From positions 1 through 64,000 of the forward strand of contig JBPCMS010000012.1 of NCBI GenBank assembly GCA_051002015.1: a DNA stretch of 64,000 bases, read 5' to 3'. The position numbers were made by a program, and so were the translations under genes. Below are positions 25,207 through 33,904 of this stretch, piece by piece. Within the stretch, counting starts at the first letter, position 1, and every line of letters begins with the position of its first letter. The stretch is from JACDBE01 sp051002015 (GTDB lineage Bacteria > Actinomycetota > Acidimicrobiia > Spongiisociales > UBA5794). Under the pieces are notes generated by a model, which saw only the letters and a list, made by a program, of their open reading frames with translations, had not been told where the DNA came from and ran no database searches.

Positions 25207-26418
25207 ATGGACCCGCACGACAGCCGGGCCGAGGCGGCCTTCAGGGCCGAGGCGAGGGCGTTTCTCGCCGCCAATGCCCGGCCGCTCCCGGCGGCGGCGC
25301 TCGCCCTGTCATCGATCGTCGCCGAGTGGTCCCCGGACGAGGAAGCGTCCCGTCTCGAGCGGGCACGGCGCTGGCAGGCGGTGAAGCACGCCGCCGGCTG
25401 GGCCGGGATCACCTGGCCAACGGAGTACGGCGGCCGCCCCGGCACCCTGATCGAGAACCTCATCTTCCAGACCGAGGAGGCCGGGTTCGACGTGCCCCAC
25501 GACGCCCTGCTGGTCGGGCTCGGCTGGTGCGGACCCGCCGTCCTCCAGCACGGGACCCGGGAGCAGCGCCACCGGCTGCTCCCCCCGCTGCTGCGCGGTG
25601 AGGAGGTGTGGTGCCAGCTGTTCTCCGAGCCGGGGGCGGGTTCAGATCTCGCCGGGCTGTCCACCACGGCGGTCGCCGACGGCGACGAATGGGTGATCGA
25701 CGGGCAGAAGGTGTGGACCACCTTCGCGCACCGCTCGGACTGGGGGCTGTGCATCGCCCGCCACGACCCCGACGCCTCGCGCCACGCCGGGCTCACCGCC
25801 TTCATGGTGGACATGCACGCCCCCGGCGTCACCGCCCGTCCCATCCGCCAGATCACCAACTCGTCCAACTTCAACGAGGTGTTCCTCGACGGGGTCAGGG
25901 TGCCGGACACGATGCGGATCGGCGCCGTCGGCGACGGGTGGCGGGTGGTGATGTCCACCTTCATGTGGGAGCGGTTCAACGTGATCACCGGAGGGTCACG
26001 GATCATCCCCGGGCTCGGCGACCTGCTCCGCTCCACCGGCGCCGCCGGCGACCCGTTGATCCGGTGCCGCTACGCCGGGCTGTACGCCAGGGGGGAGTCG
26101 CTTCGCTACACGCTGCTCCGGCTGATGACCGCCCTGTCCCGGGGCCAACTCCCCGGCCCCGAGGGGTCGGTGATGAAGCTGGTGGCAACCGATCTGCTCA
26201 CCGACATCTTCGATCTGGCCCTCGACGCCCTCGGCCCCGAGGGCATGGGCAGCGGGATGGGTGACGGGAAGGGCGACGTCTGGGAGGGCCAGTGGCACTC
26301 CGGGTTCGCCGGAGCTCCCGGGATGCGCATCGGCGGCGGCACCGACGACATCCAGCGCAACATCATCGCCGAACGGGTGCTCGGACTCCCCAGGGACCCG
26401 CCACCCGACCGTTCCTGA
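25207..26418 (+). CDS. Acyl-CoA dehydrogenase family protein
   Basis: FAD-dependent alpha,beta-dehydrogenase of acyl-CoA thioesters, 403 residues. It has the N-terminal helical domain (WAGITWPTEYGGRP), the middle beta domain WCQLFSEPGAGSDLAGLSTTA and VIDGQKVWTTFAHRSDWGL, and the C-terminal domain ending GMRIGGGTDDIQRNIIAERVLGLP. The catalytic Glu position is not obvious in this subfamily, so the substrate is uncertain. The ATG directly abuts the upstream stop, implying co-translation with the flavoprotein. Electrons would pass to EtfAB encoded at 16-17.7 kb. Confidence 0.88.
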   Translation: MDPHDSRAEAAFRAEARAFLAANARPLPAAALALSSIVAEWSPDEEASRLERARRWQAVKHAAGWAGITWPTEYGGRPGTLIENLIFQTEEAGFDVPHDALLVGLGWCGPAVLQHGTREQRHRLLPPLLRGEEVWCQLFSEPGAGSDLAGLSTTAVADGDEWVIDGQKVWTTFAHRSDWGLCIARHDPDASRHAGLTAFMVDMHAPGVTARPIRQITNSSNFNEVFLDGVRVPDTMRIGAVGDGWRVVMSTFMWERFNVITGGSRIIPGLGDLLRSTGAAGDPLIRCRYAGLYARGESLRYTLLRLMTALSRGQLPGPEGSVMKLVATDLLTDIFDLALDALGPEGMGSGMGDGKGDVWEGQWHSGFAGAPGMRIGGGTDDIQRNIIAERVLGLPRDPPPDRS

Positions 26419-26442
26419 CCCTCCCGCACTTACCCTGGCGGG

Positions 26443-27135
26443 GTGCGCATCGTGGTCGTCACCCTTTTCCCCGAGTTCTTCGGGTCGCCGCTCGACACCA
26501 GCCTGGTGGGGAAGGCCCGCGCCGCCGGGCAGCTCACCGTCGAGCTGGTCGATCTGCGCCGGTGGGGCAAGGGCGTCCATCGCCAGGTCGACGACGCCCC
26601 GTTCGGCGGCGGGCCCGGCATGGTGCTGATGGTCGAGCCCCTGGCCGGTGCCCTCGATCCTCTGGCGGACACCCACCGGGTGCTGCTTGGCGTCGCGGGG
26701 TACCGCCTCACCCAGGCAACGCTGGACCGGTGGAGCCGTCTTCCCGAGCTGACGCTGGTGTGCGGACGCTATGAGGGTGTCGACGAGCGGGTGGCGACTC
26801 ACCTGGTCGACGAGGAGGTCTCGCTCGGCGACTACGTGCTGCTCGGCGGCGAGGTGGGGGCGCTGGCCATCATCGAGGGGGTCACCAGGCTGCTTCCGGG
26901 AGTGGTGGGCAACCCGGGCTCGATCGCCTCGGAGAGTTTCCGCCACGGGCTTCTCGAGGAGGCCCAGTACACCCGTCCCGCCGAGTTCCGCGGCTGGACC
27001 GTGCCCGACGTGCTGACCTCGGGCGACCATGCCCGGATCGAGGCATGGCGCGGCGAGCAGCGGCTGGCCCGCACCGGGGAACGGCGTCCCGACCTGCTCG
27101 ACCCGGATTTCCCGTCCTCGCCGTCCGACGGGTAA
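26443..27135 (+). CDS. trmD: tRNA (guanine-37-N1)-methyltransferase
   Basis: SPOUT-family methyltransferase making m1G37 in tRNAs to prevent frameshifting. The 230-residue protein has [27 protein letters not shown], the AdoMet trefoil-knot elements [13 protein letters not shown] and [27 protein letters not shown], and the C-terminal [19 protein letters not shown]. The usual LSPQG segment is altered to LLGVAGYRL. The GTG at 26443 lies 6 bases after TACCCT, suggesting a leaderless start and its own promoter. rplS follows 42 bp later. Confidence 0.94.
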   Translation: MRIVVVTLFPEFFGSPLDTSLVGKARAAGQLTVELVDLRRWGKGVHRQVDDAPFGGGPGMVLMVEPLAGALDPLADTHRVLLGVAGYRLTQATLDRWSRLPELTLVCGRYEGVDERVATHLVDEEVSLGDYVLLGGEVGALAIIEGVTRLLPGVVGNPGSIASESFRHGLLEEAQYTRPAEFRGWTVPDVLTSGDHARIEAWRGEQRLARTGERRPDLLDPDFPSSPSDG

Positions 27136-27177
27136 TATCCCCTTCCGCTTCTTCCCCGTTGTGTCGTGGAGATCCCC

Positions 27178-27522
27178 GTGAACACGCTCGATCAGATCGA
27201 GGCTGCCCAGCTTCGCCACGACCTGCCGGACTTCGGACCGGGTGACACCGTCAAGGTGCATGTGCGGGTGGTCGAGGGTGGCCGGGAACGGGTGCAGGCG
27301 TTCGAGGGCGTGGTCATCGCCCGCAGCGGCGGCGGGCTGCGCGAGACCTTCACCGTCCGCAAGATCAGCTTCGGTGTAGGGGTCGAGCGCATCTTCCCGG
27401 TGCACGCCCCGATCCTCCAGAAGATCGAGGTCACCAGGCGGGGCGACGTGCGCCGCGCCAAGCTCTACTACCTGCGGGATCGGGTCGGCAAGGCCGCCCG
27501 CATCAAGGAGAAGCGGACCTGA
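27178..27522 (+). CDS. rplS: 50S ribosomal protein L19
   Basis: Ribosomal protein at the 30S-50S interface, 114 residues, starting [20 protein letters not shown], with [28 protein letters not shown] and [24 protein letters not shown] at 27178 is chosen over GTG 27166 because GGAG lies 6 bases upstream and the protein then begins at the family position. A TAATAT sequence overlapping the trmD stop could be a -10 element for rplS. Confidence 0.95.
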   Translation: MNTLDQIEAAQLRHDLPDFGPGDTVKVHVRVVEGGRERVQAFEGVVIARSGGGLRETFTVRKISFGVGVERIFPVHAPILQKIEVTRRGDVRRAKLYYLRDRVGKAARIKEKRT

Positions 27523-27542
27523 CCGTCCCACGCACCTTCCCG

Positions 27543-28181
27543 GTGCGTGTCGACGAGCGGAACCTGATCGAGGCCTGCTCGCACCTCTCCGGATCGGATC
27601 CGGTGTTCGCAGAGCTGCTCGCCCGCAATGGGACGCCGCCCCTGTGGTCCCGGCCTCCCGGATTTCCCACCCTGGTCCGGCTCATCCTCGAACAGCAGGT
27701 GTCGCTCGCCTCGGGCCGGGCCGCCTTCGACCGCCTCGAGGCCAGGCTCGGTCGGGTCACCCCTTCCCGGTTCGTCACCCTCGACGACGGCGAGCTGCGG
27801 GCGATCGGGTTCAGCCGCCAAAAGGCCCGGTACGTCAGGCTCCTCTCCGACGCCGTGGACCGCGGCGTCTTCGAGTTCGACGAGGTCGGCAGGCTCGACG
27901 ACGAGGATGCGGCGGAGGCGCTGGTCACCCTGACCGGGGTCGGGCCGTGGACCGCGGCCAACTACATGCTGTTCGCCGAGTCGAGAGCCGATGTGTGGCC
28001 CCGCGGCGACCGGGCGCTGGTGGTTTCCCTTGGCCGGGCGATGGGAGCGGCCCAGCCTCCCGGGTACGACGAGGCCGATGCCATGGCCGAGCGCTGGCGC
28101 CCGTGGCGGGCGGTGGCGGCTCGGATGTTGTGGCACGACTACCTGGGGGGCCGAGCCCACGATCCCGCCGGCTTGGCGTGA
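27543..28181 (+). CDS. HhH-GPD DNA glycosylase (AlkA-like 3-methyladenine glycosylase)
   Basis: Base-excision repair enzyme of the helix-hairpin-helix superfamily, 212 residues. It has LVRLILEQQVSLASGRAAF, the hairpin LTGVGPWTAANYMLF, and the catalytic Asp in RADVWPRGDRAL, with no iron-sulphur cysteines. This places it with AlkA-type glycosylases removing alkylated purines. It is placed between rplS and lepB where actinobacteria usually keep translation and secretion genes. GTG 27543 is used; the same frame also runs back to a CTG that overlaps the rplS stop (CTGA at 27519), an alternative start. Confidence 0.82.
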   Translation: MRVDERNLIEACSHLSGSDPVFAELLARNGTPPLWSRPPGFPTLVRLILEQQVSLASGRAAFDRLEARLGRVTPSRFVTLDDGELRAIGFSRQKARYVRLLSDAVDRGVFEFDEVGRLDDEDAAEALVTLTGVGPWTAANYMLFAESRADVWPRGDRALVVSLGRAMGAAQPPGYDEADAMAERWRPWRAVAARMLWHDYLGGRAHDPAGLA

Positions 28182-28238
28182 GCCGCCTGCCCGATCCGCT
28201 CGCCGCCCTTGACGTCCGGTTCCGGTAACGTGGCGCCG

Positions 28239-28997
28239 GTGACGAACCCTGAGCTTCCCGTCACCGCGCCACCGAAGCGGCTGTTGCGACCCCTCGAGGA
28301 CACCCTCGAGCTGCCCTCGGCGTCCCGGCCGGCTGGCGCATCCAATGTCGCCGGTGCTGGCAACGCCGACCGTGATCGGGTGGGCGATGGGGTCCCGGTC
28401 GGCGATGAGGGCGAGCCCCGCCACCGGCGGTTCTGGATCGAGTTCCCCATCCTGGTGCTGTCGGCGCTGCTCATCGCCGTCTTCATCAAGACCTTCCTGT
28501 TCCAGGCGTTCTGGATTCCGTCCAGCTCGATGGAGAACACGCTCGAGGTCAACGACCGCGTTCTGGTCAACAAGCTGACGTACCGGTTCGGCGACATCCA
28601 GCGTGGCGATGTCGTGGTGTTCGATGATCCCAACGGCGAGCCGTCGGACGAGTCGGTGGTGGGGGCCATCCTCCGCAACCTGCGGGAGTCGGTCGGCCTC
28701 TCCACCCCGAAGTCCGAGTTCATCAAGCGGGTCGTCGGCATCTCGGGCGACACCGTCGAGATCAGCGGTGGGGTGCTGGTTGTGAATGGCGAGGCGATCA
28801 ACGAGCCATACCTTCCCCCCCGCACCGATATGCCCGACTTCGGGCCGGAGACCGTCGGCGATGGCGAGCTGTTCGTGATGGGCGACAACCGCAACGCCAG
28901 CCAGGACAGCCGGATCTTCGGTACGGTCGACGCCGGCGGTGTCGTCGGTCAGGCGTTCGTGATCATCTGGCCCGTCGACCGGTGGGGCGGGCTCTGA
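28239..28997 (+). CDS. lepB: Type I signal peptidase
   Basis: Membrane-bound serine/lysine protease that removes Sec and Tat signal peptides. The roughly 252-residue protein has a variable N-terminal region of about 65 residues, one membrane span (FPILVLSALLIAVFIKTFLF), the catalytic serine in PSSSMENTL and the general-base lysine in FIKRVVGISGD. GDNRNASQDSR is the last conserved box. A TAACGT element lies 7 bases before GTG 28239, favouring that start over an in-frame GTG at 28230. rnhB, a common downstream neighbour, is absent. Confidence 0.93.
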   Translation: MTNPELPVTAPPKRLLRPLEDTLELPSASRPAGASNVAGAGNADRDRVGDGVPVGDEGEPRHRRFWIEFPILVLSALLIAVFIKTFLFQAFWIPSSSMENTLEVNDRVLVNKLTYRFGDIQRGDVVVFDDPNGEPSDESVVGAILRNLRESVGLSTPKSEFIKRVVGISGDTVEISGGVLVVNGEAINEPYLPPRTDMPDFGPETVGDGELFVMGDNRNASQDSRIFGTVDAGGVVGQAFVIIWPVDRWGGL

Positions 28998-29093
28998 CTC
29001 GTTCCCGCCGGTTTTGTCTCACCTGCCTGGTACAACGGTTCGCATCGGCGCACATGGCGTAACATCACGCCGGGCCGTTCCCAAGGAGCCACC

Positions 29094-29390
29094 GTGGGCG
29101 AGGAAGACCTCGAACGATATGAGACCGACGTAGAGCTGCGGCTCTACAAGGAGTACCGCGACGTCCTGCCGATGTTCCGGTACGTCATCGAGACCGAGCG
29201 TCGGTTCTATCTCGCCAACGGTGTCGACCTGAAGACCTGCCACGAAGACGGCGCCGTGTGGTTCGAGTTGGAGCTCGAGGACGCATGGGTATGGGACATG
29301 TACCGACCGGCCCGGTTCGTCAAGAAAGTCAAGGTCATGACGTTCCGCGACGTGAACATCGAGGAGCTGGAGCCCACCTCGCCGATCTGA
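29094..29390 (+). CDS. DUF2469 family protein
   Basis: A 98-residue actinobacterium-specific protein (family of mycobacterial Rv2901c) that always lies near lepB and yraN. It is acidic at the N-terminus (MGEEDLERYETDVELRLYKE) with a conserved aromatic-rich centre RDVLPMFRYVIETERRFYLAN and WDMYRPARFVKKVKVMTFRDVN. No catalytic motif is evident and the function is unknown. The GTG at 29094 has the strong site AAGGAGCC 4 bases upstream. Confidence 0.9.
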   Translation: MGEEDLERYETDVELRLYKEYRDVLPMFRYVIETERRFYLANGVDLKTCHEDGAVWFELELEDAWVWDMYRPARFVKKVKVMTFRDVNIEELEPTSPI

Positions 29391-29734
29391 GCGGGGACCG
29401 GATCCGGCTCGGTGCCCTGGGCGAGGCGGTCGCCGCCCGCTTCCTGACCCGCCGGGGCGGTCTGATCGTGGCCCGCAACGTCGTGGTCGGTGGCGGTGAG
29501 ATCGACCTCGTGGTGCGTTGGGCAGACGGCCACGCCGCCGTCGAGGTCCGTACCATCGGTCCGGACGCCATCCAGAGCGACCCGGTCGAACGCATCAGCG
29601 AACGCAAGCTGGCCCAGGTGCGCCGCCTCGCCAGCCTCCTCACCCCGCGGTACGGTCCGATGCGGGTCGACTTCGTGGGGGTGGTGGTCGACCGGTCCGG
29701 GGTGGTGGTCAGGTGGCTGGCCAATGTGGCGTAG
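29387..29734 (+). CDS. UPF0102 (YraN) family endonuclease-like protein
   Basis: A roughly 115-residue restriction-endonuclease-fold protein of the YraN family. It has LGALGEAVAARFLTRRGG and the catalytic-type signature GGEIDLVV...AAVEVRT (E-D-E-x-R/K). It lies between DUF2469 and comM as in mycobacteria. No ATG, GTG or TTG exists at a plausible N-terminus. The best candidate is a CTG that overlaps the DUF2469 stop codon as CTGA, so translation may be coupled from that stop. Its biochemical role is unknown; a part in DNA uptake or processing is suggested only by neighbours. Confidence 0.8.
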   Translation: MSGDRIRLGALGEAVAARFLTRRGGLIVARNVVVGGGEIDLVVRWADGHAAVEVRTIGPDAIQSDPVERISERKLAQVRRLASLLTPRYGPMRVDFVGVVVDRSGVVVRWLANVA

Positions 29735-29749
29735 GGGATCGCGGCCCGG

Positions 29750-29989
29750 TCAGCGGCGCGGTGGCTCGACCCGTGGGCCGCCACCCGACCCCACCCGGCG
29801 CTGCTCCTTCCACCAGCAACCCCGGTGCCAATGCCGGCGCAGATCCTGGGCCAGTTGGGGGGTCACCACCACATGGCCCACCCCAGGCTCGATCCACCCC
29901 GAGCAGCCGGGGCACTGGTAGCGCTTGCGAGCCTGGTAGGGCTGGACGGACGACACCACCTCTGCGCCGAAGGGCTGCTGGGGAGGCAT
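29750..29989 (-). CDS. Small zinc-ribbon protein of an actinobacterial family
   Basis: A 79-residue protein with two putative metal-binding pairs: CPGC in RKRYQCPGCSGWIEPGVGHVV, and His/Cys residues in RRHWHRGCWWKEQRR. Similar small proteins, sometimes mislabelled ATP/GTP-binding protein, occur next to yraN/comM in other actinobacteria. The C-terminus is rich in basic residues and proline. The ATG at 29989 is used; it lies 2 bp after the stop of the upstream small membrane protein, so the two are probably co-translated. No function is known. Confidence 0.7.
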   Translation of the reverse strand: MPPQQPFGAEVVSSVQPYQARKRYQCPGCSGWIEPGVGHVVVTPQLAQDLRRHWHRGCWWKEQRRVGSGGGPRVEPPRR

Positions 29990-29991
29990 GG

Positions 29992-30102
29992 TCAGCCGAG
30001 GAAACCCCACGCCACCAGGGCCAGCGTGAGGATGATGAACCCGGCCACCAGGATGATGTCGGTAACCGAGGTGCGCTGCCTGCGGAAGGGGTTGAGACCC
30101 AT
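29992..30102 (-). CDS. 36-residue single-pass membrane protein
   Basis: ATG at 30102 opens a 36-codon frame encoding MGLNPFRRQRTSVTDIILVA followed by a hydrophobic stretch ending ALVAWGFLG. The N-terminus is basic and residues 15-35 form one membrane span, giving a positive-inside, N-in topology. Comparable tiny MG-x-NPFR proteins exist in other actinobacteria. It ends 2 bp before the zinc-ribbon gene and starts 58 bp from the divergent enoyl-CoA hydratase. The function is unknown. Confidence 0.6.
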   Translation of the reverse strand: MGLNPFRRQRTSVTDIILVAGFIILTLALVAWGFLG

Positions 30103-30160
30103 GATCGGATGGTAGGTCGGTCAGGTCCGGGCGCTGCGGCGCCCGGTAGGCTCACCGCCC

Positions 30161-30940
30161 ATGCCACTGCTCGCCACCTCGGACCACGGTCCGGTCCGCA
30201 CCCTGACCATCAGCAACCCCGGCCGCAAGAACGCCATCCCTCCGGACGGATGGGATCAGCTCGGCGCCGCCTTCGCCGCCTTCGCCGGCTCGGACCAGCG
30301 GGTGCTGGTGATCACCGGAGCAGACGGTGAGTTCTGCTCGGGTGCCGATCTCGCCGATGCCGACTTTGGGCCCGATTTCGGAGTGGCCAGGAACGCGGCG
30401 TGGATGCGGAGGCCGGGTGCGGCGGCGACGACGCTGCACCGGCTGCCCAAGCCCACCGTCGCCGCCGTCGACGGCGTCGCCGCCGGGGCCGGGATGAACC
30501 TCGCCCTCGGCTGCGACATCGTCATCGCCACCGAGCGGGCCCGGTTCAGCGAGATCTTCGTCAGGCGGGGGCTCACCCTTGACTTCGGGGGGACCTGGCT
30601 GTTGCCCAGGGTGGTGGGGAGGGCAAGGGCGCTCGATCTCGCCCTCACCGGCCGTCTCGTCGGCGCCGCCGAAGCCCTCGATATGGGGCTGGTGGCCAGG
30701 GTGGTGCCGGTGGACGAGCTGGCCGACACCGTGACCGAGACCGCCGAGGCGCTTGCCGCCGGCGCCCCGCTGGCGCAGCGGATCATCAAGACCGGGCTCG
30801 ACCGGTCGGAGACGATGACGTTCGAGCAGGCCATCGCCTACGAGACCGAGGCCCAGGGCGTGCTGCTGTCGTCCCAGGACGTCACCGAGGCGCTGGCCGC
30901 CTTCCTCGGCAAGCGGCCGCCCCGGTTCCTGGGACGGTGA
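30161..30940 (+). CDS. Enoyl-CoA hydratase/isomerase family protein
   Basis: Crotonase-fold enzyme of 259 residues. It has the first oxyanion-hole segment FCSGADLADADF and the second AVDGVAAGAGMNLALGCDIVIA. The residues that follow include FSEIFVRRGLTLDFGGTWLLPR, a pattern with an acidic residue near position 140, compatible with a hydratase or isomerase. It could act in beta-oxidation with the acyl-CoA dehydrogenase and EtfAB. The ATG follows TAGGCT (30147-30152) by 8 bases, a leaderless pattern. The exact substrate is unknown. Confidence 0.88.
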   Translation: MPLLATSDHGPVRTLTISNPGRKNAIPPDGWDQLGAAFAAFAGSDQRVLVITGADGEFCSGADLADADFGPDFGVARNAAWMRRPGAAATTLHRLPKPTVAAVDGVAAGAGMNLALGCDIVIATERARFSEIFVRRGLTLDFGGTWLLPRVVGRARALDLALTGRLVGAAEALDMGLVARVVPVDELADTVTETAEALAAGAPLAQRIIKTGLDRSETMTFEQAIAYETEAQGVLLSSQDVTEALAAFLGKRPPRFLGR

Positions 30941-30997
30941 ACACCACCTCGCCGTTCTTCTGGACCGTGTAGCCGAAGCCGGTCAGCTCCACCACGC

Positions 30998-31432
30998 TCA
31001 GTCGACGCAGAACTCGTTGCCCTCGGGATCCTGCATCACAATCCACCATCCGGTCGGCTCGTCGAACCGGTCGATCTCCACCGCCCCTGCCTCGACCAGC
31101 TCGGAGGCGGCGGCCCCGATCCTGCGCTGACGCTCCCCAGGATCGACGTCCTGACTCCCCCCGACATGGACGTCGAGATGGACCCGGTTCTTGGCAACCT
31201 TGCCCTCCGGCACCTTCTGGAAGAGGATCCGGGGCCCATCCCCGTCCGGGTCCACCAGAGCATCGAAGGCCTCCCATTGGTCCTCAGGGATTCCACGATC
31301 GGCGGCGAAGGCCTCCCAGGTGTCGTAGCCGGGGGGCGGTGGCTGCCGCACGTAGCCGAGGGCGACCGCCCAGAAGTCGGCGAGCCGTGTCGGGTTGCCG
31401 GCGTCGAAGACAATTTGTATGGGCCTGTTCAT
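30998..31432 (-). CDS. VOC-superfamily (glyoxalase-like) protein
   Basis: A 144-residue vicinal-oxygen-chelate fold protein: IQIVFDAGNPTRLADFWAVALGY at the N-terminus, and NRVHLDVHVGG and WWIVMQDPEGNEFCVD at the two halves. His and Glu residues at the equivalent metal positions (HLDVHV and GNEF) suggest possible metal binding. This subgroup, common in actinobacteria, has no assigned substrate. It is convergent with the hydratase gene and divergent from comM. Confidence 0.82.
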   Translation of the reverse strand: MNRPIQIVFDAGNPTRLADFWAVALGYVRQPPPPGYDTWEAFAADRGIPEDQWEAFDALVDPDGDGPRILFQKVPEGKVAKNRVHLDVHVGGSQDVDPGERQRRIGAAASELVEAGAVEIDRFDEPTGWWIVMQDPEGNEFCVD

Positions 31433-31532
31433 GGACCCACGCTACCGACACCGTGGAGGGGATGGCTCCGCTCCCGCCGTCGTCCTGTCTGACCCTCTGG
31501 TTCCTGTCACACCCGTCCCATACCTTGAGGGC

Positions 31533-32996
31533 ATGTTTGCTTCCGTCACCTCCGTTGCCCTGATCGGCGTCGAGCCGCAGCCGGTCAGGGTCGAAGTCCA
31601 CACCGCCGGTCCGAGTCAACGGTTCACGATCGTCGGGCTTCCCGACGCTGCGGTGCGCGAGGCTCGTGAGCGGGTCCGGGCAGCCCTCGCCTCCTGCGGG
31701 TTCCGGATCAGGAGCTCGGCGATCACCGTCAACCTGTCGCCGGCCGATCTCCCCAAGGCGGGGTCGGCCTACGACCTGCCCATCGCTCTGGGGCTGCTCG
31801 CCGCCAACGGGACGGTCGGTCTCGACGAGGTCGATGTGGTGGCCCTGGGCGAGCTCGCCCTCGACGGCCGTATCCGCCCGGTGGTCGGCGGGCTCGGTGC
31901 CGGGCTGGTGGCGGCCCGGGCGGGGAAGCGCTGCCTGCTGGCAGACGGGGCGACCGACGCCTGGGCATCGGGGGCGGACGTGCTCACCGTCTCCGATCTG
32001 GCCGAGGCGGTGGCCGCCCTGCGTGGCGAGCCGGTGGGGAGGCGGCCCGCCCGCCCGTCACCGAGGACCGGGCATTTGCCCGACCTGTCGGCGGTCAGGG
32101 GCCAGACCGAGGCGCGGCGCGCCCTGGAGGTCACCGCGGCCGGCGGCCATCACCTGCTGATGACCGGTGCCCCCGGGGCGGGGAAGACCATCCTGGCCCG
32201 GTGCCTCCCCGGCATCATGCCCCGGCTCGGCGACGGCGAGGCGCTCGAGGTCGCCCTGGCTTGGGGCGCCGCCGGTCTCGACCGGGGCTCCGATCCGACG
32301 CCGCCGTTCCGGTCGCCTCACCACACGGCGACCATTGCGGCGATCCTGGGCGGGGGGAGCGGCATCCCCGTCCCCGGTGAGATCACGCTCGCCCACCACG
32401 GGGTCCTTTTCATGGACGAGCTCGGTGAGTTCCCCACCCACCTCCTCGACGGTCTCCGCCAGCCAGCCGAGGAGGGCAGCATCGTGGTGGCCAGGAAGGG
32501 GAGCTCGGTCCGGTTCCCCAGCAGGTTCCAGCTCGTCGCCGCCACCAACCCGTGCCCCTGCGGGTACCGCGACGACTGGCTCATGGAGTGCTGCTGCACC
32601 GACAACGCCATCGACCGCTACCGGAGACGTTTCTCGGGGCCGCTGCTCGATCGGATCGATCTCCGGGTTCACATGCGGCGGCTCGACCCCGACGATCTGG
32701 TCGGTCCGCCGGGCGAGTCGAGCGCCGATGTCCTGGGCCGGGTGCATGCGGCGCGCAAACGTCAAGCGGTTCGTCGGATGCTCAACCGCGACCTCGACCG
32801 GCCCGCCCTCGACGCCCTCGCCTGGGAGCCGGCGGCGGAGCGTCGGCTGTCGACGGCGGTGGTCGACTACCGGATGACCGCTCGGGGTTGGGAACGGGCA
32901 CGACGGGTGGCGGTGACCATCGCCGACCTGGCCGAATCCGAGGTCATCACCGCAGACCATGTCGGCGAGGCGCTGGCATTTCGGGGGGCGGAGTGA
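31533..32996 (+). CDS. comM: ComM-type AAA+ ATPase (YifB family Mg-chelatase-like)
   Basis: AAA+ helicase that promotes branch migration of DNA heteroduplex during natural transformation in species where it has been studied. The 487-residue protein has the N-terminal Lon-like domain (TIVGLPDAAVREARERVRAA and TVNLSPADLPKAGSAYDLPIALG), Walker A MTGAPGAGKTILARCLPGI, Walker B GVLFMDELGEF, and the cysteine cluster NPCPCGYRDD followed by CCC. The ATG lies 6 bases after TACCTT (31521-31526), suggesting leaderless translation. dprA follows with overlap, consistent with a competence/DNA-processing operon. Confidence 0.93.
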   Translation: MFASVTSVALIGVEPQPVRVEVHTAGPSQRFTIVGLPDAAVREARERVRAALASCGFRIRSSAITVNLSPADLPKAGSAYDLPIALGLLAANGTVGLDEVDVVALGELALDGRIRPVVGGLGAGLVAARAGKRCLLADGATDAWASGADVLTVSDLAEAVAALRGEPVGRRPARPSPRTGHLPDLSAVRGQTEARRALEVTAAGGHHLLMTGAPGAGKTILARCLPGIMPRLGDGEALEVALAWGAAGLDRGSDPTPPFRSPHHTATIAAILGGGSGIPVPGEITLAHHGVLFMDELGEFPTHLLDGLRQPAEEGSIVVARKGSSVRFPSRFQLVAATNPCPCGYRDDWLMECCCTDNAIDRYRRRFSGPLLDRIDLRVHMRRLDPDDLVGPPGESSADVLGRVHAARKRQAVRRMLNRDLDRPALDALAWEPAAERRLSTAVVDYRMTARGWERARRVAVTIADLAESEVITADHVGEALAFRGAE

Positions 32997-33904
32997 CGGA
33001 CGAGCGCCTGCGCCTGGCCTTCGCCGGCCTCCATCCCGAGCGGCTCGCCCGGCTGCTCGAACAGCACGGCCCGAGCCGCAGCCTGCGCATGGTCCTCGGC
33101 GCCACGGATGGCAGCTTCGCCTGGGCGGCCAAGGGGGCGTCGGTCGATGCCGCCGCCAGACGAGAGGAGTTGGCGGGGCTCGGGGTGGCGACGGTGTTCC
33201 GGGGCGCACCCGGTTACCCGCATCGGCTGGCGGCCATCCCCGAGCCACCCGACGTGCTGTTCGTCCGCGGCGACATCCCGGACGGGCAGGCCGTCGCCGT
33301 GGTGGGGACCAGAAGGTGCACGGCGTACGGTCGCTCGCTCGCCACCGAGTACGGGGCCGCCATCGCCGCCGCCGGGTGGGTCCTGGTCTCGGGTCTGGCC
33401 AGGGGCATCGACGGAGCGGCCCACACCGGCACCGTCGGGGCCGGCGGGCGCGGGGTGGCGGTGCTCGGCTGCGGGCCCGACATCCTGTACCCGCCCGAGC
33501 ACCGCAGCCTGGCCGACCGGCTGGTCGACGCCGGGGGAGCCGTGATCACCGAGTACCCGCCCGGCACCGTCCCCGAGCCATGGAGGTTCCCGCCGCGCAA
33601 CAGGATCATCACCGGGCTGGTGGGGGCGTTGGTGGTGGTCGAGGCGGCGGTGACCGGCGGCGCCCTGATCTCCGCCGGCTACGCCCTCATCCAGGGAATC
33701 CCGGTGCTCGCCGTGCCCGGTGATGTGCGCCGGGCCACCTCGACCGGATGCAACCTGCTGATCCGCGACGGCGCCCACCCGGTGCTCGACCCGGACGATC
33801 TGGTCGAGGAGCTGAGCCTCATCCTGGGCCCGCCACCCGCTGTCGCCGCCGCCGCGGCGGCGGTTGCCGGGACCGGCGACGGCCGGCGTGGGGAAGCCCC
33901 GTGA
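32993..33904 (+). CDS. dprA: DNA processing protein DprA
   Basis: Loads RecA on incoming single-stranded DNA during transformation; also widespread in non-competent species. The 303-residue protein has an N-terminal SAM-like region (about 1-70) and the extended Rossmann DprA domain: [56 protein letters not shown] and RNRIITGL. The C-terminal DprA winged-helix domain is replaced by a short alanine-rich tail. GTG 32993 overlaps the comM stop, and the stop overlaps the recombinase start (GTGA). Confidence 0.92.
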   Translation: MTDERLRLAFAGLHPERLARLLEQHGPSRSLRMVLGATDGSFAWAAKGASVDAAARREELAGLGVATVFRGAPGYPHRLAAIPEPPDVLFVRGDIPDGQAVAVVGTRRCTAYGRSLATEYGAAIAAAGWVLVSGLARGIDGAAHTGTVGAGGRGVAVLGCGPDILYPPEHRSLADRLVDAGGAVITEYPPGTVPEPWRFPPRNRIITGLVGALVVVEAAVTGGALISAGYALIQGIPVLAVPGDVRRATSTGCNLLIRDGAHPVLDPDDLVEELSLILGPPPAVAAAAAAVAGTGDGRRGEAP

